Positions 35,092 through 44,252 of a stretch of DNA of 64,000 nucleotides are shown here, in pieces. Each line of letters starts with the position of its first letter. Positions within the stretch are counted from its first letter, which is position 1. The DNA lies in NCBI GenBank assembly GCA_001790515.1, contig MGCS01000011.1:48243-112242 (forward strand), written 5' to 3'. The stretch comes from Candidatus Saccharibacteria bacterium RIFCSPHIGHO2_12_FULL_44_22. Lineage in GTDB: Bacteria > Patescibacteriota > Saccharimonadia > Saccharimonadales > Saccharimonadaceae. The notes beneath the pieces were generated by a model that saw only the letters and a program-made list of their open reading frames with translations, had not been told where the DNA came from and did no database searches. The translations under genes were made by a program, and so were the position numbers.

Positions 35092-36103
35092 ATTTCATTA
35101 ACGCGCGCTGATATAAAAAGTATCCGAACACAATAGTTCCGAGTAACAAAATGATTCGGGTCAAAACAATTCCTGCGATTGCCGTACCGGACTGCAATCC
35201 AGCAACCGACAGAAACGCCACCATGATTGCCTCGTACGCACCTGCCCCACCTGGCGTTAACACAAAGAATCCCGCCATTGCCGCAACACCGTAGGCTATC
35301 AAAATAGGTGCTGGATTGACAAACTCACCCAGCGCGGCAAAGGTAATCACGAATAATCCAACATCGGCGATAGTATAAACAAGTCCCCACAAAAATGGTT
35401 TTTTCAAAAGTTTTTTGTCATGTCGCAGTTCCAAAAAATCATGGTGCATATCATCAAAAAATTCATGAACACGGTTTTGGTTCAGAACCACTCTTTTACG
35501 TCCGAACGTTACTTTGCGAACCAACCGATTTACATTTCGCACCAGCCACCGAGAAAACCCATCGATACGCCTTTTGCTGCTCAACAAAAATATCGCACCG
35601 ACGATCGCGGCAGTCATGCCGCCAATAAGCGTTGAACTTGTCAAGATTATCCAGCGATTAACATTCCCGTCTACCGTCACGGCGAATAGCGCTATGAGAA
35701 GCAGTACAGTAAACGCCACAAATCCCATCGCATGCCGAACAACTTGTGCCATCGTCGCACGGCCAGCTGGAATGCCTAAATGTTTCAATCTCCATGTTAA
35801 ATACGACACTCCGCTTACGCCACCACTTGGCAGTACATGATTGACGAAGTTTCCTTCCAGTGCAATTGATATTAATTGCGGTCGCGCCACATCCTTCATC
35901 TTACCTTTGTCTTTTAGATACGAAAAGATCATTTCACCACCAGCGTAATACACTAATATCTGGCCTGGAATAAGCAATAGTAGGATCCATATATTAACTC
36001 GACTCAGTAGTTCCCATGCATGAGCTAGCTCATGTCTTGAAAAGAACAGTATGACTGCAATCAGGGCAAACGTAATCACACTCAGCCAAGTACGGAAGGA
36101 CAT
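35051..36103 (-). CDS. Flippase-like integral membrane protein (LPG synthase TM family)
   Basis: A 350-residue membrane protein with about eight helices, related to the lysylphosphatidylglycerol synthetase TM region/UPF0104 family (HVLPSGGVSGVSYLTWRL early, LTPGGAGAYEAIMVAFL late). Members flip or modify lipids. ATG 36103 (MSFRTWLSV) is chosen because a TATACT box lies 6 bp upstream; the longer frame begins before this promoter. It leads the operon with xseA, xseB, the methyltransferase and the membrane protein. Confidence 0.8.
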   Translation of the reverse strand: MSFRTWLSVITFALIAVILFFSRHELAHAWELLSRVNIWILLLLIPGQILVYYAGGEMIFSYLKDKGKMKDVARPQLISIALEGNFVNHVLPSGGVSGVSYLTWRLKHLGIPAGRATMAQVVRHAMGFVAFTVLLLIALFAVTVDGNVNRWIILTSSTLIGGMTAAIVGAIFLLSSKRRIDGFSRWLVRNVNRLVRKVTFGRKRVVLNQNRVHEFFDDMHHDFLELRHDKKLLKKPFLWGLVYTIADVGLFVITFAALGEFVNPAPILIAYGVAAMAGFFVLTPGGAGAYEAIMVAFLSVAGLQSGTAIAGIVLTRIILLLGTIVFGYFLYQRALMKYGKDKNVPKTISK

Positions 36104-36187
36104 ATTTTTAGTATACCACTTAGCGCCTCCGATGCTAACCACCTACCCATGCTAACGTTTTCCCGCGACTACTGTTATACTAGTGTC

Positions 36188-37348
36188 ATGTATATAGCAA
36201 TTCTTGGCCGTCAGCCAGCACTTGGCATGGCCGAACTAGAACGTTTATTTGGCGACGTCACATGGTTTTCGGATCAATCTGCCGTCATTAATGTAGATTC
36301 ATTTTCTATCGAACAATTAGGCGGCACCCTAAAAGCAGGTCGTATTGTCGCTGAATTATCCAATGCCGACTGGCGCCGCGCGAGTATGAAATTAGTTCAA
36401 GCCTACACTCAAGCCTGGAGTGGCACCGAGGGAAAAGTGACGCTCGGTATTAGCGCCTATGGATTTAATGTTAGCCCACGTGAAGTACAAAAAACCGGCA
36501 TTATCCTGAAGCAAAAACTGAAAGCAAACGGCGTCAGTTTACGAATGATCCCTAACCAAGATAACGAATTAAGTACCGCAACTAGCCATCACAACAAACT
36601 AGGCTTATCCGACAACAAAGTCGAATTATTAGTCGTTCGTTCCAAAAACGGTAAAGTCATCATCGCTGAAAGCAACGGTGCCCAAAACATCACTGCCCTC
36701 GCCCGTCGCGATCAAGAACGACCAAAGCGTGACGCATTTGTCGGGATGCTCCCTCCAAAACTTGCCCAGATTATGATTAATCTTACCGGCAAGCATAGCG
36801 ACGGCGATAGAATCCTCGACCCATTCTGCGGCACTGGTGTTATTCCTCAGGAATCGTTACTACTTGGCTATGACGCATACGGGACTGACCTGGCAGACAA
36901 AATGATCGATTATACAAATGCTAACCTGCAGTGGCTCAAAGACACTCATCACGTTCACGGGTCATGGACTGTCGACCAAGGTGACGCTATGGATGCAATC
37001 TGGAACAGTCCTATCGACGCTGTCGCCTGCGAATCGTACCTTGGCCAACCGTTCAGTGCCCCACCATCATCCAGTAAACTTATCGAAGTCCGCGGCAACT
37101 GTAATCATATTATTTCGCAGTTTTTGCGTAACATGCTTGGCCAGATCAACGTCGGTACGCCACTTTGTGTCGCCGTACCCGCATGGCGCGACGGTAATGG
37201 AGATTTCACTCACCTACCCCTTATTGATCAACTCGAACAACTTGGATATGCTCGCGTACCATTCAAAAATGTTCGAAACAGCGAGCTACTCTACTACCGC
37301 GAAGATCAGATCGTCGCACGTGAATTACTTGTTCTAGAGAAGATTTAG
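36188..37348 (+). CDS. Trm11-like RNA guanine-N2 methyltransferase
   Basis: A 386-residue protein from ATG 36188 (MYIAILGRQPALGMAELE). An N-terminal THUMP-like region (about 1-160) is followed by a Rossmann domain with motif I ILDPFCGTGVIPQESLLLGY and motif IV DAVACESYLGQPFSAP, the ExYLGxP variant of the NPPY-type catalytic motif seen in Trm11-like proteins. The likely product is m2G in tRNA. TATACT is 6 bp before this ATG, so the upstream start at 36149 is rejected. Divergent from the flippase gene. Confidence 0.8.
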   Translation: MYIAILGRQPALGMAELERLFGDVTWFSDQSAVINVDSFSIEQLGGTLKAGRIVAELSNADWRRASMKLVQAYTQAWSGTEGKVTLGISAYGFNVSPREVQKTGIILKQKLKANGVSLRMIPNQDNELSTATSHHNKLGLSDNKVELLVVRSKNGKVIIAESNGAQNITALARRDQERPKRDAFVGMLPPKLAQIMINLTGKHSDGDRILDPFCGTGVIPQESLLLGYDAYGTDLADKMIDYTNANLQWLKDTHHVHGSWTVDQGDAMDAIWNSPIDAVACESYLGQPFSAPPSSSKLIEVRGNCNHIISQFLRNMLGQINVGTPLCVAVPAWRDGNGDFTHLPLIDQLEQLGYARVPFKNVRNSELLYYREDQIVARELLVLEKI

Positions 37349-37393
37349 TTATATAATATCTTTGTTCAGAATCCTCAAACGAAACGAGATGCT

Positions 37394-37618
37394 ATGTCCA
37401 CAGTCTCACTGACACTGGAAATCTCTCAGGATATCTACGACAAGCTGGAGGAACTAGCAGAGATGCATAATGTCTCTGTACCAGAGCTTTCATTAATGCT
37501 CATCAAAGACGGCGCAAACATGGTGCTTAACCCCGAAGAAATCGATGCCGCTATTAAAGCCGAGAAACACCGTCTGGTGAAAGCCGCTCGCATGATGCCG
37601 ACTCCACCGGAAGACTGA
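37394..37618 (+). CDS. Small ribbon-helix-helix-like protein
   Basis: A 74-residue protein. A beta-strand (STVSLTLEI) and two helices (SQDIYDKLEELAEMHNVSV, PELSLMLIKDGA) suggest a CopG/Arc-type ribbon-helix-helix DNA-binding fold; the tail is charged and ends PTPPED. No toxin gene adjoins it. It lies 45 bp after the Trm11-like gene and is followed by a terminator. Confidence 0.5.
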   Translation: MSTVSLTLEISQDIYDKLEELAEMHNVSVPELSLMLIKDGANMVLNPEEIDAAIKAEKHRLVKAARMMPTPPED

Positions 37619-37638
37619 ACAGCGCCCGCCCACCGAAG

Positions 37639-37688
37639 ACCCGCCTCGAGATACCATCTCGGCATACGCTTCATAGGGGCGGGTTTTC
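37639..37688 (+). terminator. Terminator after the RHH-like gene
   Basis: ACCCGCC (37639-37645) pairs with GGCGGGT (37678-37684), followed by TTTT. An inner hairpin (CGAGAT-ACC-ATCTCG) sits inside the loop, making a branched structure. Confidence 0.65.
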
Positions 37689-37703
37689 ATTTCTAAATAA
37701 AAA

Positions 37704-37722
37704 AACTCCACATTGTGGAGTT
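37704..37722 (-). terminator. Terminator of the surface-protein gene
   Basis: An 8-bp stem (AACTCCAC) with a 3-nt loop and a run of seven T on the minus strand. Confidence 0.75.
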
Positions 37723-37732
37723 AAGAGCAAGA

Positions 37733-37782
37733 GTGGGTGGTTCGAGCCGCCTGATCGTATTACTACGACCAGGCGACCCCAC
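37733..37782 (-). other. Long hairpin in the 3' UTR of the surface-protein gene
   Basis: GTGGG (37733-37737) pairs with CCCAC (37778-37782), and inside it CGCCTG-TCGT pairs with ACGA-CAGGCG around a 6-nt loop with one A-C mismatch. It precedes the true terminator, so it is not needed for termination. It might stabilise the mRNA or be a small RNA. A T-loop-like TTCGA is present but no tRNA can be folded. Confidence 0.45.
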
Positions 37783-37812
37783 CTAGATACGTTTTACGGC
37801 ACTAGGATTTAC

Positions 37813-38394
37813 TCAAGGTTGACCTTCCGATACAGATTCCGGCTGCATTGGCTGAGTCGGCGAATGGGGAGAGATGTCCACTACCGGAGGCTCCGGAGGT
37901 GTGGTGATTTCGGCCCATCCAGCCCCGGGTAACGATGGATAGTCATCCGAATCGCTACTCTTGGGTGTGAGAGGTGGTGGCATCTCGCACTCGCCTACCT
38001 TGGCAACAAAGCCAGGTTGGACGAGATTGAGATCACTACCGGCCTGTGCCCTAGCGATGTTGACGTACTCCAAGATCATGCCCTCTCGAGTCTGATCCGG
38101 CGTCGGCTCGTAGCCTCGATCCCAAGTGTAACGATCGACAGCTTGCCAGACGCTTGAATCTTGCTCTACAGTCACTGCAAAACAAGGTGATTGCTGGTAG
38201 ATTCGCTGCGATCGATCGTAGTCGTAGAAATCCACGGGGTTTGGTGACAGGACTGAAGGATTCTGCTCGTACGAATAGTACGAGCTTTCGTCGTCTTCCA
38301 GCAGCAGTGGAATGCCCACTCCCACGAAGATACCGATCAAAAAACCGGTAGCGACAGCAGTGGAAATTCTGGTGAAATTCTTGAGGTTCGACAT
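37813..38394 (-). CDS. Signal-anchored surface protein with LysM-like segment
   Basis: A 193-residue protein: signal anchor at about 10-33, an acidic Tyr/Ser-rich linker, a central region (about 70-135) that looks like a degenerate LysM (SSVWQAVDRYTWDRGY, later DLNLVQPGFVAKVG), and a Pro-rich tail. It may bind glycan at the cell surface. Promoter (TTGACT-17-TATAAT) and SD (AAAGGAGG) are both near consensus, so expression is probably high; GC content is above that of its neighbours. Confidence 0.6.
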   Translation of the reverse strand: MSNLKNFTRISTAVATGFLIGIFVGVGIPLLLEDDESSYYSYEQNPSVLSPNPVDFYDYDRSQRIYQQSPCFAVTVEQDSSVWQAVDRYTWDRGYEPTPDQTREGMILEYVNIARAQAGSDLNLVQPGFVAKVGECEMPPPLTPKSSDSDDYPSLPGAGWAEITTPPEPPVVDISPHSPTQPMQPESVSEGQP

Positions 38395-38438
38395 GCGAAC
38401 CTCCTTTCTTTTCTCGGGTGGTTCGAATGTGTAAATAT

Positions 38439-38467
38439 ATTATAACAAAATATTGTATGAAAGTCAA
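38439..38467 (-). promoter_or_regulatory. Strong promoter of the surface-protein gene
   Basis: Minus strand: -35 TTGACT (38462-38467), 17-bp spacer, -10 TATAAT (38439-38444). Confidence 0.75.
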
Positions 38468-38514
38468 TATTGTTTATGTTTACTTTATTTTACAATTTTT
38501 AGTACCCTACCCTA

Positions 38515-38543
38515 TTGACGAAATGCCTATTATCCCTTACAAT
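38515..38543 (+). promoter_or_regulatory. rpmA promoter
   Basis: -35 TTGACG (38515-38520), 17-bp spacer, -10 TACAAT (38538-38543), followed by a roughly 30-nt leader with an AAGGAG SD. Confidence 0.75.
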
Positions 38544-38581
38544 GGTACAGATTGAATTAGCAACTATAAGGAGTTTGCCAC

Positions 38582-38866
38582 ATGTCACATGTCAAAGCTG
38601 GTGGAACTAGCAAAAACAACCGAAACAATGCTGGTGCGCGTCTAGGCGTTAAACGTTTTGGCGGCCAAACAGTACGCGCTGGTGAAGTACTTGTTCGTCA
38701 AACAGGAAGTACAAAGTTAGCTGGCCCTGGTACATATATCAGCCGCAACTTCACTATCCATGCAGAAGTTGACGGTGTCGTATCTTTTACCAAAGTTCGT
38801 AAAAGTAAGTTTACAGGCAAGACTGCACCACGTACACAAGTACTTGTTACTACTCAAGTAGCGTAA
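38582..38866 (+). CDS. rpmA: Ribosomal protein bL27
   Basis: A 94-residue large-subunit protein whose N-terminal tail reaches the peptidyl-transferase centre. Typical core: GGTSKNNRNNAGARLGVKRF, GGQTVRAGEVLVRQTG. The short N-terminus MSHVKAGG has no cleavable extension of the Firmicutes type. Unlike most bacteria, rplU (bL21) is not next to it. It is monocistronic with a promoter, a strong SD and a terminator. Confidence 0.95.
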   Translation: MSHVKAGGTSKNNRNNAGARLGVKRFGGQTVRAGEVLVRQTGSTKLAGPGTYISRNFTIHAEVDGVVSFTKVRKSKFTGKTAPRTQVLVTTQVA

Positions 38867-38889
38867 TTAGTAAGGTAATCTAACTAATT

Positions 38890-38917
38890 AAATACCGCTT
38901 CATTCGAAGCGGTATTT
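38890..38917 (+). terminator. rpmA terminator
   Basis: A 12-bp perfect stem (AAATACCGCTTC) with a 4-nt loop, followed by a T-rich tail. Confidence 0.85.
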
Positions 38918-38953
38918 AATTTATATTAGAACGTCTAAAGTAGTATAACTCTA

Positions 38954-38990
38954 CAAAAAAATAATAACGCCGTACAGGCGCTATTATTTT
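38954..38990 (-). terminator. Terminator after the receiver gene
   Basis: Minus-strand hairpin AATAATAGCGCC-TGTAC-GGCGTTATTATT followed by a run of T. It converges on the rpmA terminator. Confidence 0.8.
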
Positions 38991-39003
38991 GACACCGATC
39001 GAA

Positions 39004-39393
39004 CTAGGCGTTCAAACCAAGATGGTGCTTGACACGATCAACCACGTCGCCGATAACGACCTGTGATTTAACCAGGTAATCATCGACACCAAGTGCTTCA
39101 GCGCGCTCTTTGTCTTTTGGCTGGCTCAGCGCCGTCAACATAATGACTCTGATGTTTGACGTCTCTGGCGTATTGCGCAAGATATCAAGTACATCGAACC
39201 CGCTGATCTTTGGCATCATTGCGTCAAGCAGTATCAGATCAGGTTTGAAGTCTTTCGCAGCCTGGAGTGCTTGCTCTCCGTTGTTTACTTCGTATGTTTC
39301 GAACTCTTCGAGTTCAAGTCGAGAACGATATACCGCCGCAAGCGCCACATCATCTTCAACTAGTAGGATTTTCTTCTTTGGTTCATCTTGCAT
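39004..39393 (-). CDS. Single-domain response regulator
   Basis: A 129-residue CheY-like receiver with acidic pair VEDD (12-15), phospho-acceptor D57 (LILLDAMMPK) and K109 (YLVKSQ). No output domain and no kinase gene adjoins it. It lies 40 bp after the Ctp protease gene and ends in a terminator. Confidence 0.88.
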   Translation of the reverse strand: MQDEPKKKILLVEDDVALAAVYRSRLELEEFETYEVNNGEQALQAAKDFKPDLILLDAMMPKISGFDVLDILRNTPETSNIRVIMLTALSQPKDKERAEALGVDDYLVKSQVVIGDVVDRVKHHLGLNA

Positions 39394-39433
39394 ATGTATC
39401 TATAGTACTACAGGCTATGACCAGCGGCAATAA

Positions 39434-40663
39434 TTAACCGTTGATGCGTTGTTTTGCAGCCTCTAACTGTGGATCGCGGTTCGCGTTTACATCGTCCTTC
39501 GTCAGCTCTACGATCTGATCGGGCGTAATCCCCTTCTTGTCAACATTTTTGCCCTGCGGTGTGTACCAGCGTTGTATTGTCACTTTCAGCATCGCGCCAT
39601 TATTGACATCGACAACTGTTTGAACGGTGCCTTTACCGTATGTCTTTTCGCCAACCACACTGGCAACGCCATATTCCTTTAACGCGGCTGCTACAATCTC
39701 ACTAGCACTTGCTGTACCGCCATTGACCAATATAACTGTCGGTAGTCCCGCTAAAATTGCGTTTTTACTAGATCGTTGCTCTGCGATCGTCCTCGATCCA
39801 ATTCGTTCACTGACGACAACCTTGTCATCCAGCCAAAGACTAGCAAGTGCAGGGGCTGCTTCGAGCGTTCCACCCCCGTTATCACGTAGATCAAGAATGA
39901 TTTTTTTGACGTTTTTATTACGAAGTTCTTGTGCTGCCGCCCTTGCCTGCGTGCCAGTGTCATCATTGAATCTAGCGACAGTAAGGATACCAGTATCGCC
40001 ATCTACTTTGGACGTGACACTTGGACTAGTAATCTCCGCCCGAGTGAGTGTCGCCTCTTTGACAGCGTCATCCCGAAGGTACGACAGTTTAACTGTTGTA
40101 CCAATTTCACCACGGATCTTTTGAACTACTTGGTCAACCGTCAGTCCGTTCACCGCCTCGTCATTCACTGATATAATCACGTCTCCAGCTTTTAGACCGC
40201 CCTTTTCGGCAGGCGTATCTGCCAGCGTACCAATAATCGTTGGCTTTTCTTCTCGCATACCTACCTCTGCGCCAATACCGCCGCCGATATTTCCAGACAA
40301 ATCACTATTAAACTGCTCTGCTTCTTTTTGCGTGAAGTATTCGGTGTGAATATCGCCAGCCGCAGCGACAAGACCCTTACTTGCACCTTCGATAAGCGCG
40401 GTATCGTCGAGAGACCCATCATAGTTAGCTTTTAGTTGCTGAAATGTCGTCTGCACACTGCTTAGATCCAATGTACCCGTTTCGACCTTTATATTGAATA
40501 CTGGTGCGACGGCAGCAACAATCTGATCATTTCGCGTACCTGCAGCGTACCCTAAAATGACCGCAATCCCTAAAATTAATACAAATGCACTCGGCGTAAA
40601 TTTCCATCGCTTCACTTCTGCAAGTGGCGCATGATGGGCGCTTGGCTGTCGCTTATCAGTCAC
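39434..40663 (-). CDS. C-terminal processing protease (S41, PDZ)
   Basis: A 409-residue membrane-anchored serine protease. One membrane helix (about 22-44), a PDZ domain (about 118-200, GGLKAGDVIISVNDEAV) and the S41 catalytic core with S319 (GGTASASE) and K344 (YGKGTVQT), spaced 25 residues as in CtpB. Such enzymes trim secreted or membrane proteins, often cell-wall hydrolases; it sits beside two CHAP hydrolase genes. It has an SD (AGGGAG) and a TATAAT promoter about 45 bp upstream. Confidence 0.9.
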   Translation of the reverse strand: MTDKRQPSAHHAPLAEVKRWKFTPSAFVLILGIAVILGYAAGTRNDQIVAAVAPVFNIKVETGTLDLSSVQTTFQQLKANYDGSLDDTALIEGASKGLVAAAGDIHTEYFTQKEAEQFNSDLSGNIGGGIGAEVGMREEKPTIIGTLADTPAEKGGLKAGDVIISVNDEAVNGLTVDQVVQKIRGEIGTTVKLSYLRDDAVKEATLTRAEITSPSVTSKVDGDTGILTVARFNDDTGTQARAAAQELRNKNVKKIILDLRDNGGGTLEAAPALASLWLDDKVVVSERIGSRTIAEQRSSKNAILAGLPTVILVNGGTASASEIVAAALKEYGVASVVGEKTYGKGTVQTVVDVNNGAMLKVTIQRWYTPQGKNVDKKGITPDQIVELTKDDVNANRDPQLEAAKQRING

Positions 40664-40753
40664 ATAATTCTCCCTATTCGAACAGTAAATACTTCCTATA
40701 ATTATAGCGCATTCGTTCCAGAATACGCTATAACGGTTTTGGTTTCAGATTGT

Positions 40754-41977
40754 TTAGAAGTAAATGTAGGTGTCGTAGGTTGATGCACTGACGCGCATTT
40801 TGCTATAGTGACCCCAGCCTGATCCACCGGCGTTGAAATAGTTATATTGGCTAATATCGACAGTTCCGTCGCCATTCACCGCCTCTACCCAGACGACATG
40901 TCCGTATGCACCTGCAGATATTACACCGACTGAACCAACGCGGGGTGTACTGCCAGTTGCAATACCGGCTTTGCGTGCGCTGTTTGGCCACATGTTGGCA
41001 TTACCCCAGTAGCGTGGATAATTGCCGGTTTTTGCACCAGCTTTGTATGCAGTATAGCTAACGCATTGTCGGCAACCGTATCCTAATGGATCAGTGCCGT
41101 CGCCGCCTGAACCGCCGTGTGACCAAGCGTTTGCGTCGACGTAACACCCAGCTTCCCATGGGTATCCGCCCTTGTTTGGATCACCTGGAAGAATATTGAC
41201 AACGCTTGATCCGCCGTTGCGAGAAGCAGCTGCACGCATCGCTGCTTCGATTGCTGCTTGCTGAGCCTGCTGTACCTTTAATTTGTCCTGTTCGCGAGTG
41301 TTGGTCAGCTGCTGGTAGGCTGCTTCTTGACCACGAGTCTGGTTGACTAATGATTGCTGCTGCGCCTCTTTATCAGCAAGTGCATTACGCGCAAGCTGTT
41401 CTTCGGCCAATATGCGTTCAATATCTTTCTTTTGCGTTTCCAGTTGTTGTTTCAACTGACGAATATCATCAATCGTCGTCTTCAACTGATCACGAACAGA
41501 TGATCGATATGATTGTTTGTCAACATATTCGCCAATATTTTGGCTACTTGCTAGCATCTCGAGTGGCGAAATTTTGTTATCGACATACATATCTGCAATT
41601 GTCGATCCAAGCGCATCTTGGTTTTCTACAATCTTCAATTCATTCGCTTTGATTTCTGCTGTAATTTTATCAAACTCAGCCTGCTTCAAATTAATTTGAG
41701 CTTGAATAGTATCTTTTTGAATCGTAATAGCATTTACTTCTTTTTGAAGCGAATCAGCTTGATCTTTCAAAGCACCCGCACGAGCACTATATTGATCGAT
41801 TTCTTGTTGAATAGCATTAATGCGATCATCGTAAGGATCGGCGTTCACCACCCTAGCAACTTGGATAGGTGTTAGTATCGCAAATAAAACTGCTGTCGTA
41901 ATCAGGGTGATCTTTTTGGCAGCTTTTTTATTTTTGAAAACTGGTGTGGTGGACCGTCGTTTCATTGATTCCATCAT
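40754..41977 (-). CDS. PcsB-like coiled-coil CHAP amidase/endopeptidase (copy 1)
   Basis: A 407-residue secreted cell-wall hydrolase. Signal peptide up to VVNA-DPYD (about residue 47), a long coiled coil (about 50-250) with the conserved YVDNKISPLEMLASSQNIGE segment, a short linker, and a C-terminal CHAP domain with C305 (CRQCVSYTAY) and H360 (YGHVVWVE). In streptococci PcsB is held inactive by its coiled coil and activated by FtsEX, encoded 1.3 kb away. Tandem paralogue of the next gene. Confidence 0.88.
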   Translation of the reverse strand: MMESMKRRSTTPVFKNKKAAKKITLITTAVLFAILTPIQVARVVNADPYDDRINAIQQEIDQYSARAGALKDQADSLQKEVNAITIQKDTIQAQINLKQAEFDKITAEIKANELKIVENQDALGSTIADMYVDNKISPLEMLASSQNIGEYVDKQSYRSSVRDQLKTTIDDIRQLKQQLETQKKDIERILAEEQLARNALADKEAQQQSLVNQTRGQEAAYQQLTNTREQDKLKVQQAQQAAIEAAMRAAASRNGGSSVVNILPGDPNKGGYPWEAGCYVDANAWSHGGSGGDGTDPLGYGCRQCVSYTAYKAGAKTGNYPRYWGNANMWPNSARKAGIATGSTPRVGSVGVISAGAYGHVVWVEAVNGDGTVDISQYNYFNAGGSGWGHYSKMRVSASTYDTYIYF

Positions 41978-42027
41978 AGCATAAGAACTATAATTTGTCC
42001 ATAGATATATAGGCGACTTTTCAAAAA

Positions 42028-43239
42028 TTACCTATCTTTGAATCGTAACAGTATAACGCCAGAATTCTTGACGTCCATAGTACTATACTGACCTGTTCCG
42101 TAGAAGTTAAATTGACTGACACGCATCCAACCGTTGTTTACTGATTCGACGATCATAACATGACCTACGGGCGCAAACGAGCCAGATTGAGGCAATACGA
42201 CAACATCACCCGGCTGCGGATCAGCAACACGATACGCGCCGCTGTAGGCAGCTGCCGCGCTAGGCCACTGATATGCATTCCCTTGGCCACGGAAATTATT
42301 CACACGTTTGCCAAAACGACTCTCTAGCGCCCAGGCGACGTAGCTAACGCACTCACGATTATAAAGACCCCAGTCGTCAACAACAGTATCCTGACCAACA
42401 CACCATTTGCCTGGATAACCACCGCTACATCCACCAGCGCCGTTACTTGGACTAAGATTAGTGTACGTAAATGCTCCGACAACCCCACCACCACTATTAC
42501 CACTGGCAATCAAGCTTTGATAATACGAACGTTGCTGCGCAGTGATATCAGCCATTTGGCTTTTTGTGTTATTAACAAGGTTTTGATACGCCGCCTCTTC
42601 ACCTCGAGTCTGATCCACTAAACTCTGTTGTTCTGCCTGAGCCGCAGCGAGTTGCTTATTCTGTGCATCCAGCTCGGATAACACTTTTTCAAGTGCTTTT
42701 TTGTCATCTTCCAGTTGCTTCTTGATTGCTTTGATCGAATCAATAGATTGTTTCAGGTGATCACGTACGGTCGATCGATACGACTGTTTATCGATGTAAT
42801 CACCAATGTTCTGACTGCTCGCCAACATTTCAAGTGCCGATACCTTGCCGTCAACATACAGATTAGCAAGCGTTTCACCAAGTGCACTCTGCGCATCTTC
42901 CATCTTTTTGGTATTTGCGGCAATGTCTGCGGTTAATTGCGCTTGTTTGGCTTGGCTAATCTGAATTTGTGCCTCTAGCGCAGTCTTTTCGGCAGTAATT
43001 TGATTTAACTTATTCTGAAGCGTATCAGCCTGCGCACGATACTGGTTAGCCTGGGCCTGTGCCTGGTTAGCCTGGGCTTGCAATGAGCGTAGTTGATCAT
43101 CAAAGCGATCAGCATACACATCACTACCAAAAGATATTGGTACCGCAACCGATACTACCAGCGCCATACACAACAATCCTGCGCGTGTCGCATAGCGAGA
43201 AACCCGTTGTTGAGTAGCGATCAATAATTTCATATACAT
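42028..43239 (-). CDS. PcsB-like coiled-coil CHAP amidase/endopeptidase (copy 2)
   Basis: A 403-residue paralogue with the same plan: signal peptide to DVYA-DRFD (about residue 44), Gln/Ala-rich coiled coil with YVDGKVSALEMLASSQNIGD, and CHAP domain with C297 (RECVSYVAW) and H360 (VGHVMIVES). The coiled-coil centres of the two copies are almost identical while the CHAP parts differ more, suggesting they share the FtsEX contact but may differ in substrate or timing. It lies directly downstream of ftsX. Confidence 0.88.
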   Translation of the reverse strand: MYMKLLIATQQRVSRYATRAGLLCMALVVSVAVPISFGSDVYADRFDDQLRSLQAQANQAQAQANQYRAQADTLQNKLNQITAEKTALEAQIQISQAKQAQLTADIAANTKKMEDAQSALGETLANLYVDGKVSALEMLASSQNIGDYIDKQSYRSTVRDHLKQSIDSIKAIKKQLEDDKKALEKVLSELDAQNKQLAAAQAEQQSLVDQTRGEEAAYQNLVNNTKSQMADITAQQRSYYQSLIASGNSGGGVVGAFTYTNLSPSNGAGGCSGGYPGKWCVGQDTVVDDWGLYNRECVSYVAWALESRFGKRVNNFRGQGNAYQWPSAAAAYSGAYRVADPQPGDVVVLPQSGSFAPVGHVMIVESVNNGWMRVSQFNFYGTGQYSTMDVKNSGVILLRFKDR

Positions 43240-43289
43240 GTACTATCCTAATGCACGCTCGACGAACCCGTCAATGCTTATGCTTATCG

Positions 43290-44252
43290 TTATAACTTTA
43301 GATATTTTTGCGTCGCCATTAGTGACGATACGATACCAATCAGTGCACCAGTCAGGATCATCCCTAGTAGTACAAATCCAAGATAGAGCATCATTGCATC
43401 TATTGTAGTTTGCACAGCAATGCCATATGACAGTAATGGTTCGCGCGCCGCATACATGATAGCTACACCAAGTCCAGTGGCGAGTAGTGCGGCGATAAAT
43501 CCATACATTACCGCTTCGACAATGAATGGCCCTCGAATAAAGCCGCGATCTGCACCAATTAGCTTCATCATCTGAATTTCTTCTTTGCGGTTAAAGATCG
43601 CCATTCGAATTGTGTTAAAAATAATGAGTGATGAGATGACGATAAATAGAACACTGGCACCGATACCCACTTTTTCGGCAAATCCAACCCAGCGACCAAT
43701 TGTTTGGATAATACCGTTAGTAAACGATGGCTGCCTACCCTGCACTTCTTTGTATAGCTCGTCGTCTTGGACAAACGTTTGCAGTTCGGATGAATCATTC
43801 AGGTCTTTAATAGATATATTGAATGTTCCCGGTAACTTATTGCTCGCCTCGCTCAATGCTGCAATCGTCCCCTCGTCACCCTTTTCCTGATCCGAAAAAT
43901 CGACCTTCGCCTGTTCGGGACTAATGTAGGTTACTCGGGTAACGCTATCGAGTTTTTCAAGCTTTGATTTAATTTCGTCAGCCTGCGACGGTGTCGTTTC
44001 GGTTTTTACATAAATCGATACGTCAACTTTCTCTCGAATCTGGTCAACAGTATCGACCAGCACCTGACGTGCGGTAAGCGTCATAAAGACTATTAGCAGC
44101 GTTACTGTCATAACAGCGGTCGCAGCAATCGTCAGCCATGCATTACGGCTAAAATTATTAACACCATAGCGACACATCCGAACAAACGTCAACCATTGGC
44201 GTCGTTTTCGTTTTTGCTGCGAAAACGCTTTTGCGTCGTATTTTTTTGCCAT
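43290..44252 (-). CDS. ftsX: Cell division protein FtsX
   Basis: A 320-residue permease-like protein with four membrane helices (about 38-60, 200-222, 245-270, 285-310) and a large extracellular loop after the first, which in PcsB systems contacts the hydrolase coiled coil. The cytosolic turn RKEEIQMMKLIGADRGFIR is the FtsE-binding coupling region. It overlaps ftsE by one base (TAATG). Confidence 0.92.
   Translation of the reverse strand: MAKKYDAKAFSQQKRKRRQWLTFVRMCRYGVNNFSRNAWLTIAATAVMTVTLLIVFMTLTARQVLVDTVDQIREKVDVSIYVKTETTPSQADEIKSKLEKLDSVTRVTYISPEQAKVDFSDQEKGDEGTIAALSEASNKLPGTFNISIKDLNDSSELQTFVQDDELYKEVQGRQPSFTNGIIQTIGRWVGFAEKVGIGASVLFIVISSLIIFNTIRMAIFNRKEEIQMMKLIGADRGFIRGPFIVEAVMYGFIAALLATGLGVAIMYAAREPLLSYGIAVQTTIDAMMLYLGFVLLGMILTGALIGIVSSLMATQKYLKL

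Noticed and set aside
37680..37770. tRNA-like T-loop (TTCGA flanked by G/C stems)
   Set aside because: No matching D-arm, anticodon arm or acceptor stem can be folded; the bases belong to a long hairpin and terminator.
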